Shown here: positions 1-7,344 of the stretch, one piece after another
Layout of the letters: every line of letters begins with the position of its first letter
Numbering within the stretch: the first letter of the stretch is position 1
Position numbers and translations under genes: made by a program
Assembly (NCBI GenBank): GCA_016195395.1
Contig: JACPZR010000137.1
Location: 1-7,344 of the forward strand
Source of the DNA: Spirochaetia bacterium
GTDB lineage: Bacteria > Spirochaetota > Leptospirae > Leptospirales > Leptonemataceae
Direction of reading: 5' to 3'
DNA length: 7,344 nucleotides
Notes under the pieces: generated by a model
The model's database searches: none
Told to the model about the DNA's origin: nothing
What the model saw: only the letters and a program-made list of their open reading frames with translations

Positions 1-33
1 CAGGGCAGCAAGGCGTGGAAGGAGCGGCGGCTG

Positions 34-585
34 CTAGAGGCTTTCCACCATCTTGTCTACGATTCCGTACTCTACCGCTTCTTTCGCGTTCATATAGTAG
101 TCGCGGTCGGTGTCGTTTTCAATCTGTTCCAAGGGTTTTCCCGTAGCCACTGATATGATCCGGTTCAGTTCCTCGCGGATCTTCCGGATTTCATCGGCTT
201 GGATTTTGATGTCCACAGCGGGAGCAATGATCTGGCCCGAAATCAGCGGCTGGTGGATCATGATCCGGCTGTGAGGCCATGCGTATCGTTTCCCTTTGGC
301 GCCCGCGCAGAGGAGGAGAGCCCCCATGCTTGCTGCAAGGCCCATGCAGACCGTGGATACGTCTGATTTGATCATGTTCATGGTGTCCATTACGGCCATG
401 CCGGAGGTGATCACGCCGCCCGGGCTGTTGATGTAGAGGGTGATGTCCTTGCCCGACTCTACAGCATCGAGATAGAGCAGGCGCTCCACCAGATACTGGG
501 CCGACTCATCATCCACGCCTCCCCACAGGTAGAGTTTTCGCTGTTCAAGGAGTTTCTTTTCTATTCGCGTTTGGAGGGGATTCAT
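34..585 (-). CDS. clpP: ATP-dependent Clp protease proteolytic subunit ClpP
   Basis: Serine peptidase of family S14. It forms a barrel that degrades proteins unfolded by a Clp ATPase such as ClpX, ClpA or ClpC in the cytoplasm. The 183-residue product carries the classic motifs: YINSPGG (residues 51-57), the nucleophile Ser86 in GLAASMGA, His111 in IMIHQPL, and the catalytic Asp162 in DTDRDYY. The His-Asp interval is two residues longer than in E. coli, owing to the ISGQIIAPAVDI segment. I chose the ATG at 585. The open frame continues upstream to a TTG at 651, but that stretch lies inside the preceding FtsB-like gene and does not resemble ClpP. From this start the protein lacks the roughly 15 N-terminal residues that form the axial-pore loop in E. 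coli ClpP. It lies 5 nt downstream of the FtsB-like gene, so it is probably co-transcribed with it, and its own ribosome-binding site is weak. Family assignment is firm. Leptospires carry more than one ClpP, and I cannot tell which paralogue this is. Confidence 0.96.
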   Translation of the reverse strand: MNPLQTRIEKKLLEQRKLYLWGGVDDESAQYLVERLLYLDAVESGKDITLYINSPGGVITSGMAVMDTMNMIKSDVSTVCMGLAASMGALLLCAGAKGKRYAWPHSRIMIHQPLISGQIIAPAVDIKIQADEIRKIREELNRIISVATGKPLEQIENDTDRDYYMNAKEAVEYGIVDKMVESL

Positions 586-590
586 CGAGG

Positions 591-2955
<2,365 letters not shown>

Positions 2956-2960
2956 CGCGC

Positions 2961-3806
2961 ATGTTTCCCTTTTCCGTTTCCTTTCGCGCCGCCGCGGTGG
3001 CTGTGTATTGCGCGGCGGCGGCCCTTCTCACTCTGTCCTGCCGAATGGTGGCCACGGATTGTTCCGCAGAGGATCCGTCCTGCCACTTGATGCTCCTTGC
3101 GGTGCGGCCCGCTTCGACGGCTGCTGCTGCTTCCTTCAGTCCATCGTCCGTATCCGGTCTGCGCTTTTGGGTCCGGGCAGAAGGACTGTCGTACGCGGAC
3201 GGAGGATCGGTCACAAGCTGGCCGGATCTCAGCGGCACGGGGAATACAATCACGCCGGGGACGGCCCCCGCATTCTATGCCAACACAAACACGATCAACG
3301 GGCGGCCGGTGGTACGCTATGTCTGGGGAGGCGGTTCCAAGCTGCTCAACGCAGCACCGGTGGGTGTGAGCGCATCCGATTCCGGCAGCACCTTCCTCAC
3401 GCTGCGAATGAACGTCCTCGTGAACCACAACGTATTTTTGGTGGGGGGGCTGGGCACGGGTGGACGTGAGTTTCAGATCACGAACACCGGTACGATTTCC
3501 CTGAACAAGTCGGGCCTTACTGTGATTGCCAGTTACGCAGCCGGTTGGGCCGTGGGCGCCGTCCACCAGGTTTCCGTGCTCCAGAATGCCGGGTCCAACA
3601 TCCGGATTCGAATGGATGGCGTGGAGGTTGTCAATGCCGTACCCGGCGCCGTCGGTTACGCTGCGGGCAGCCTGGGAGTGGGGGGAAACGGGCAGGGGAA
3701 TGACGTGGCTGAAGTTTTGTTTTATGACAACCGGGTATCGGACCAGGACGCCCTGAAAATAGAATGCTACTTGGGCGCCCGGTACGGGACCAGCGTCTGT
3801 CCCTGA
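2961..3806 (+). CDS. LamG/concanavalin-like domain lipoprotein
   Basis: Predicted surface or periplasm-facing lipoprotein of 281 residues. An Ala-rich signal peptide (a single Arg at 9, hydrophobic core about 10-25) ends in LTLSC, with Cys27 as the likely lipidated residue; spirochaete lipoboxes are looser than the E. coli consensus. A short Cys- and Leu-containing segment (CSAEDPSC at about 34-41, then LMLLA) resembles the N-termini of leptospiral lipoproteins. From about residue 64 the sequence follows the LamG-like jelly-roll pattern: GLRFWVRAEGL, then SVTSWPDLSGTGN, INGRPVVRY, and near the end VAEVLFYDNRVSDQDALKIE and YLGARYG. Such domains bind glycans or act in adhesion, but the ligand here is unknown. 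No Shine-Dalgarno precedes the ATG at 2961, so translation may be coupled to the upstream gene, which stops 5 nt before it. The fold assignment is good; the role is inferred. Confidence 0.86.
   Translation: MFPFSVSFRAAAVAVYCAAAALLTLSCRMVATDCSAEDPSCHLMLLAVRPASTAAAASFSPSSVSGLRFWVRAEGLSYADGGSVTSWPDLSGTGNTITPGTAPAFYANTNTINGRPVVRYVWGGGSKLLNAAPVGVSASDSGSTFLTLRMNVLVNHNVFLVGGLGTGGREFQITNTGTISLNKSGLTVIASYAAGWAVGAVHQVSVLQNAGSNIRIRMDGVEVVNAVPGAVGYAAGSLGVGGNGQGNDVAEVLFYDNRVSDQDALKIECYLGARYGTSVCP
2987..3020. repeat. 10-bp perfect inverted repeat in the lipoprotein signal-peptide region
   Basis: CGCCGCCGCG (2987-2996) and CGCGGCGGCG (3011-3020) are exact reverse complements separated by 14 nt. They begin 26 nt after the lipoprotein ATG. 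They encode Ala-rich signal-peptide residues, so GCC/GCG codon choice may be the whole explanation. In mRNA they would form a stable stem close to the start codon. Confidence 0.5.
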
Positions 3807-3833
3807 GTATCGCCGGCCGCCCCGCTGACTGCG

Positions 3834-4889
3834 TTAGATCACGCGGAACGCTTTCAGCGACCGGTACATGACCTCAATCGTCACTACCACAACGCCCGCC
3901 ACGGGTATCGCAATGACCATCCCCATAATGCCTAGGAGTTTTTGAAACGTGAGCAGGGCAAGGATCGCCACCAAGGGGTGCAACTGGACCGATTTCGCGA
4001 GTATCACGGGCTGCGTAAACACCGTGTCCACCAGAAGCGCCAGTCCGTAAACCGCGAGCATGGGGATCAAAAGCGACCCGGTGGGATCCAGAAGCGATGC
4101 GGCCACCGCAGGCACAAGCCCCGCGACAGGACCCACGTACGGCACAATGTTCATGGTCCCGGATACAAGTCCTATCAGAACGGCGTACGGCAGACCGATG
4201 ATGGAGAATCCCGTGGACATGATGCAGACGAAAATAAACCATTCAATCGTAAGACCTTTGAGATACGACGTTATGCGACTGTTGATCTTATGCAGAATGA
4301 GCATCACCATCTGAAAATACCGGTTAGGAACAGCCGCCAATAAATTGCGGTAGATGTCGTCTCCCTGCAGGAGCAGAATCAGGGTAATGATCGGCGTTAT
4401 CAGAAAGTAGATCAGCATTCCGGGCACGGTCTGAACCGCATCCAAGGCCATCTTCTTCCCATTTTCACTCAAAAGGTCGGTAATATACTGCGGGTCCAGT
4501 TTGTCGAGGGGCACATACGCCGGCAGCCGCGCGCGCAGGAATGTCTGCAAACTGTGAATGATCTCAAAGGAGCGCTTGATGATGACGTCGCCCTGAGAAG
4601 CCAGGCTCTGAAGTTCGCCCACGATCATGGGGGCAATCACTCCAAATAGGACGTAACCAAAAGCCACCACCACAGCAAGCACGATGAGCACGGCCACTCC
4701 CCGTGGAAGATTGTACGCCTCAAGCAGATCGATAGCCGGATTCAGAACCGCCGTCAGGAGCAGGGCCACAACGATCGGGACGATCATGTTCGTTACGCCG
4801 TAAAAGATGAAGGCAGTTACAGCGATTACAAGTATGAAGAATGTCCAGCGGACAATGCGGGTGGAGAGTTCTGTTTGCTGTGTTGTCAT
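3834..4889 (-). CDS. AI-2E family transporter (TqsA/YdiK/PerM-like)
   Basis: Multipass inner-membrane protein of the AI-2E transporter family. Characterised members export autoinducer-2 or act as Na+/H+ antiporters; the substrate here is unknown. The 351 residues match the family length. Hydrophobic segments fall at about 15-31, 35-49, 64-90, 156-174, 215-232, 234-262, 272-290 and 303-341. A soluble stretch sits at about 91-150, as usual for the family. Recognisable motifs are MNIVPYVGPVAGLVP (246-260), PVILAKSVQLHPL (294-306) and LLGIMGMVIAIPVAGV (318-333). The ATG at 4889 shares its A with the last base of the upstream cyclic-nucleotide-binding gene's TGA. That implies translational coupling, and no strong separate ribosome-binding site is visible. 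It converges on the lipoprotein gene with a 27-nt gap in which I see no terminator. Family call is firm; substrate and partnership are inferred. Confidence 0.93.
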   Translation of the reverse strand: MTTQQTELSTRIVRWTFFILVIAVTAFIFYGVTNMIVPIVVALLLTAVLNPAIDLLEAYNLPRGVAVLIVLAVVVAFGYVLFGVIAPMIVGELQSLASQGDVIIKRSFEIIHSLQTFLRARLPAYVPLDKLDPQYITDLLSENGKKMALDAVQTVPGMLIYFLITPIITLILLLQGDDIYRNLLAAVPNRYFQMVMLILHKINSRITSYLKGLTIEWFIFVCIMSTGFSIIGLPYAVLIGLVSGTMNIVPYVGPVAGLVPAVAASLLDPTGSLLIPMLAVYGLALLVDTVFTQPVILAKSVQLHPLVAILALLTFQKLLGIMGMVIAIPVAGVVVVTIEVMYRSLKAFRVI

Positions 4890-5434
4890 CAATCTGGATC
4901 CATCATTTCAATGGTCGAGCCCGACGCGCCGGTCGACTTGCGGACTTTTTCCAGTTCCTTGTTCGACATCACCAATCGGAGGCCCACCAGGCGCGCCATG
5001 TTCAAGAGGAGTGCGTTGCCCACGCGCGGTTTACGGGAGATTACGCTCAGCATGTCGATGCGCGAAAAGCATATCACATTGGTTGGCTGCGTTGCTACGG
5101 CCGAAGCGGTCCGCGGCATGTCCACAAGAAGCGCCAGTTCTCCAAAGAAATCGCCCTCCTTCACGGAGGCATATGTTTCCTGCTTCTCACCCACCTGCAT
5201 GGTGATGTCCACCGCGCCTTCCAGGATGATGAAGAGTCCCACTCCGGGGTCGCCCGCGCGGAAGACATACTCGTTCTCCGCGTATTCGCGCAGATGGCAC
5301 ATAGATTGGATGTATTTCAGGTTCCGGTCCGACACTTGGTCAAACACCGGCACTCCACGGAGTCGTTCCAGAACGATCTCTTCAGGTTTCTTCTTTAGGA
5401 ATGCGAGACTCTGCCAAAAGGGCCACAATGCCAT
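4889..5434 (-). CDS. Cyclic nucleotide-binding domain protein, stand-alone
   Basis: A 181-residue protein that is mostly one Crp/PKA-R type cyclic-nucleotide-binding domain. A short N-terminal stretch (MALWPFWQSLAFLKKKPEE, 1-19) is followed by the fold from about residue 24 (LRGVPVFDQVSDRNL). It includes the glycine turn LEGAVDI (71-77) and a phosphate-binding cassette GDFFGELALLVDMPRTASA (94-112). Glu99 and Arg108 in that cassette are the residues that hold the ribose and cyclic phosphate in cAMP-binding relatives, so binding competence is plausible. There is no C-terminal HTH; the tail after about 140 is a helix (LLLNMARLVGLRLVM) and a polar end. It is therefore not a Crp-type regulator. 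The ATG at 5434 has a weak AGG at ribosome-binding distance. The open frame extends to 5608, but that extension runs antisense through the Pro tRNA and is not coding. Its TGA overlaps the ATG of the AI-2E gene by one base, suggesting a functional pair. Confidence 0.88.
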   Translation of the reverse strand: MALWPFWQSLAFLKKKPEEIVLERLRGVPVFDQVSDRNLKYIQSMCHLREYAENEYVFRAGDPGVGLFIILEGAVDITMQVGEKQETYASVKEGDFFGELALLVDMPRTASAVATQPTNVICFSRIDMLSVISRKPRVGNALLLNMARLVGLRLVMSNKELEKVRKSTGASGSTIEMMDPD

Positions 5435-5488
5435 AGTATACCTATCGGCGGCCCGTGGGCGGTTTCCCAGGTGCATGCCCCGCGAATT

Positions 5489-5518
5489 TTGATTTACGTA
5501 TGCGTCCTTTTTCACAAT
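5489..5518 (+). promoter_or_regulatory. Weak candidate promoter for the tRNA cluster
   Basis: TTGATT (5489-5494) and CACAAT (5513-5518) each match four of six sigma-70 positions, are spaced 18 bp apart, and lie about 28 nt before the Pro tRNA. The region is more AT-rich than its surroundings. A promoter must exist nearby, but these boxes are only a guess. Confidence 0.25.
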
Positions 5519-5545
5519 CTGACCTCTGATACGATTCCGCAAGCC

Positions 5546-5617
5546 CGGGATGTAGCGCAGGGGTAGCGCATCTGCTTTGGGAGCAGAGGGTCGTTGGTTC
5601 AAATCCAATCATCCCGA
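5546..5617 (+). tRNA. tRNA-Pro (UGG)
   Basis: A full cloverleaf can be drawn. The acceptor stem is CGGGATG with CATCCCG, and the D-arm is GCGC with GCGC. The anticodon stem TCTGC/GCAGA holds the loop TTTGGGA, so the anticodon is TGG. The T-arm is GTTGG-TTCAAAT-CCAAT, and the discriminator is A5617. The 3' CCA is not encoded. It is the first of three tandem tRNA genes on the plus strand. Confidence 0.96.
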
Positions 5618-5623
5618 ATGCGC

Positions 5624-5698
5624 GTGCCAGTAGCTCAGCCTGGATAGAGCAACTGCCTTCTAAGCAGTAGGTCGGGGGTTCGAGTCCCTCCTGGCGCA
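5624..5698 (+). tRNA. tRNA-Arg (UCU)
   Basis: The acceptor stem is GTGCCAG with CTGGCGC (one G-U pair). The D-arm is GCTC/GAGC around AGCCTGGATA. The anticodon stem ACTGC/GCAGT encloses CTTCTAA, giving anticodon TCT. The T-arm is GGGGG-TTCGAGT-CCCTC with a terminal G-U pair, and the discriminator is A5698. CCA is not encoded. Only 6 nt separate it from the Pro tRNA, so the two are co-transcribed. It reads AGA (and AGG by wobble) Arg codons. Confidence 0.95.
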
Positions 5699-5719
5699 CA
5701 GCGGAAATCGCTTCAATAT

Positions 5720-5793
5720 GGCGGGTGTAGCTCAATTGGTAGAGCACCAGTTTGTGGCACTGGGTGTCGTGGGTTCGATTCCCATCGCTCGCC
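5720..5793 (+). tRNA. tRNA-His (GUG)
   Basis: The acceptor stem is GCGGGTG with CGCTCGC (two G-U pairs). The D-arm is GCTC/GAGC. The anticodon stem CCAGT/ACTGG holds TTGTGGC, so the anticodon is GTG. The T-arm is GTGGG-TTCGATT-CCCAT. The histidine identity element is present: G at -1 (5720) opposite C73 (5793). CCA is not encoded. It is the last tRNA before the terminator at 5807-5836. Confidence 0.95.
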
Positions 5794-5806
5794 CATTTTA
5801 GAATGG

Positions 5807-5836
5807 AAAAGGGCCGCGGTGATCGCGGCCCTTTTT
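5807..5836 (+). terminator. Strong intrinsic terminator after the tRNA cluster
   Basis: GGGCCGCG (5811-5818) pairs perfectly with CGCGGCCC (5824-5831) around the loop GTGAT, followed by TTTTT. The preceding AAAA extends the stem into the T-run. It ends the Pro-Arg-His transcript. The flanking A-run also gives a four-T tail on the minus strand, but no minus-strand gene reaches it here. Confidence 0.93.
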
Positions 5837-5873
5837 GCTGGCGGCCACGGGCACCGGCCTGCCGCCCCGCTGC

Positions 5874-5878
5874 GGGAG
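5874..5878 (+). promoter_or_regulatory. Ribosome-binding site of the glpD-like gene
   Basis: GGGAG, six bases before the ATG at 5885, supports that start. A small 4-bp stem CCCG-CTG-CGGG (5866-5876) overlaps it and could partly mask it. The 48 nt between the terminator and the ATG are very GC-rich and show no -10-like box. Confidence 0.65.
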
Positions 5879-5884
5879 AGTACC

Positions 5885-7344
5885 ATGAAGTTACGCGATT
5901 CCAACATTGAACGCCTGAAGAACCAGACCTTTGAGGTCCTCGTAGTGGGGGGCGGCATCAACGGTGGAGTGTCCGCTGCCGTGCTCGCATCCCGCGGCGT
6001 GAAAACAGCGCTGATTGAGAAGAACGACTTTGCCGGGTTCACAAGCCAGGAAACATCGAACCTGGTATGGGGCGGCATCAAATACATGGAAACGATGGAG
6101 TTCGGCCTGGTCCGCGATCTCTGTGTGTCCCGCAATCATCTCATCAGAAGTTATCCGTCCACGATCGAAGAGATCCGCTTCTTCGTAAACCTTGAGAAGG
6201 GATTCCGTTGGCCGCGTCTGTTCTTGTATATGGGATCTCTGCTCTACTGGATGATTGGGAATTTCTTCACACGCGCGCCGCGCCTCTTGTCCAAAAAGAC
6301 CATCGCCAAAGAAGAGCCGGTGGTGAGCATCGATCGGAGCATCGGCGGTTTTGAATATTCGGACGCATACCTGCATGACAACGATGCGCGCTTTGCGTTT
6401 GGCTTTGTCCGCCGCGCCATCGACAACGGGGCGGTGGCCGCGAACTACGTAGAGTCGCTCGGCTCGCGCCGTGAAGGCGACTTCTGGATCACAAAGACAC
6501 GCGACGTGATGTCCGGAAAGGAATGGGAGATCAAGTCCCGTGTGCTCATCAACGCCTGCGGGCCCTACGTGGACGAGGTAAACGGCCGTTCATCGATCAC
6601 CACAGAACACAAGCATCTCTTCAGCAAGGGCATTCACCTGATGCTCAACAGAATCTCCCCGTCGAACCGAGTATTGACCTTCTTTGCCGACGACGGGCGG
6701 TTGTTCTTCATCATTCCCATGGGACCCAAGTCCTGCGTGGGCACAACAGACACCCGCGTAGACACACTTCCGCCTCACGTTACGGCGGAGGACCGCAAGT
6801 TTGTACTCGATAACATCAATCACCGTCTCAAACTGGACAGACCCTTCACGGAAGCGGACATCATTGCGGAACGCTGCGGTGTGCGTCCTCTGGTAGTGAA
6901 TCCAAAGCCCGGGAAAAAGGACACAGGCGACTGGATGGCTTTGTCACGCCGTCACGCGGTCGACCTCAATCGCGAGAAGAAGCACATCAGCATCTTTGGC
7001 GGAAAACTCACAGACTGCCTGAATGTGGGCCAGGAGGTTTCAGACCTGGTGAAGTCGCTCGGCATCAAGATGGAATATGAAGACCGTGTTTGGTACGGCG
7101 AGCCGCCGCGTTCTAACCGGGACACCTTCTATCACCAGGCAAAGCTCATGGACCTGGATGCAATGACGGCTCCGGAGTCTTCCGAGCCGTTGAGCCGCCG
7201 CCTTTGGAGGCGTTACGGAAACGGCGCCCTTGCAATCCTCGAGGACATCCGCGAAGACGCGGCGATGGGAGAAGTATTGATCAAGGGCACAGAATACCTG
7301 CGCGGTGAAATCTATCATACAGCCCGGCGCGAAATGGTCACCAA
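5885..7344 (+). CDS. glpD: FAD-dependent glycerol-3-phosphate dehydrogenase, 3' end cut by window
   Basis: Membrane-associated flavoenzyme that oxidises glycerol-3-phosphate to dihydroxyacetone phosphate and passes electrons to quinone. It links glycerol and lipid turnover to central metabolism. The 486 codons present show the N-terminal FAD motif VVGGGINGGVSAAVLASRG (20-38) and IEKNDFAGFTSQETSNL (44-60). These are followed by WGGIKYMETMEFGLVRDL, FEYSD and LHDNDARF (156-170), NACGPYVDEVN (223-233), FIIPMG with VGTTDTRVD (275-293), ERCGVRPLV (329-337) and FGGKLTD (371-377). The C-terminal helical domain begins at about 410 and is incomplete; relatives usually run to about 500-550 residues. Two motifs deviate: the common IHGGLRYLE is VWGGIKYME, and GGKLTTYR is GGKLTDCLN. 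Start at 5885 is supported by GGGAG upstream. It is separated from the tRNAs by a terminator, and no neighbouring glpK or glpF is in view. The glpD symbol is by family; quinone coupling is inferred. Confidence 0.92.
   Translation, partial: MKLRDSNIERLKNQTFEVLVVGGGINGGVSAAVLASRGVKTALIEKNDFAGFTSQETSNLVWGGIKYMETMEFGLVRDLCVSRNHLIRSYPSTIEEIRFFVNLEKGFRWPRLFLYMGSLLYWMIGNFFTRAPRLLSKKTIAKEEPVVSIDRSIGGFEYSDAYLHDNDARFAFGFVRRAIDNGAVAANYVESLGSRREGDFWITKTRDVMSGKEWEIKSRVLINACGPYVDEVNGRSSITTEHKHLFSKGIHLMLNRISPSNRVLTFFADDGRLFFIIPMGPKSCVGTTDTRVDTLPPHVTAEDRKFVLDNINHRLKLDRPFTEADIIAERCGVRPLVVNPKPGKKDTGDWMALSRRHAVDLNREKKHISIFGGKLTDCLNVGQEVSDLVKSLGIKMEYEDRVWYGEPPRSNRDTFYHQAKLMDLDAMTAPESSEPLSRRLWRRYGNGALAILEDIREDAAMGEVLIKGTEYLRGEIYHTARREMVT

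Noticed and set aside
3807..3833. Terminator between the converging lipoprotein and AI-2E genes
   Set aside because: The 27-nt gap contains only short GC palindromes such as GCCGGC and no stem followed by T residues.
5435..5608. Upstream extension of the cyclic-nucleotide-binding gene
   Set aside because: It runs antisense through the Pro tRNA, and its peptide (DLNQRP type) is the familiar artefact of translating tRNA complements. The domain begins after the ATG at 5434.
5442..6135. Minus-strand open frames across the tRNA genes and the glpD 5' end
   Set aside because: Peptides such as GFEPTTL and WESNPRHP are translated tRNA complements, and the remainder is antisense to glpD.

Overview
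The window looks like chromosomal DNA from a moderately GC-rich spirochaete of the order Leptospirales (a Leptonema- or Turneriella-like relative is my guess). This is inference from four things: the enolase / septum-formation-initiator / clpP gene order, a LamG-like lipoprotein whose signal peptide is followed by a Cys-rich, Leu-containing stretch of leptospiral style, a glycerol-3-phosphate dehydrogenase with a divergent motif set, and general protein flavour. No phage, transposon, CRISPR or defence locus is visible.

Left part, minus strand (34-2227): a compact cluster read as eno, then a small FtsB/DivIC-type membrane protein, then clpP. The gaps are tiny or negative: the FtsB-like start lies inside the enolase tail, and 5 nt separate the FtsB-like stop from the clpP ATG. 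The enolase is broken as given. About 41 codons are missing, with a frameshift at about 1186-1192; they include the catalytic Lys and the His-Arg-Ser loop. Codons on both sides of the junction are otherwise intact. This is either a very recent deletion or an assembly error in a gene that is normally essential. A strong Shine-Dalgarno and a 19-bp GC-rich palindrome sit just upstream of the enolase start.

Middle part, plus strand (2458-3806): divergent from eno, an unrecognised 165-residue soluble protein is followed after 5 nt by a LamG/concanavalin-like lipoprotein. Converging on these from the right is a minus-strand pair (4889-5434 and 3834-4889). It encodes a stand-alone cyclic-nucleotide-binding-domain protein and an AI-2E family membrane protein whose stop and start codons overlap by one base. 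This pair is the most suggestive functional unit in the window: a candidate cyclic-nucleotide-sensing partner for a permease-like protein.

Right part, plus strand (5546-7344): three tRNA genes, Pro(UGG), Arg(UCU) and His(GUG), end at a strong intrinsic terminator. After it comes a divergent FAD-dependent glycerol-3-phosphate dehydrogenase (glpD-like), cut by the window end after 486 codons. Enolase and GlpD both serve central carbon metabolism (lower glycolysis/gluconeogenesis and glycerol entry), but they are not co-transcribed here. I see no clear previously undescribed system. The items most worth checking are the enolase lesion, the cNBD/AI-2E pair, the two-TM FtsB-like protein and the palindrome in the eno leader.
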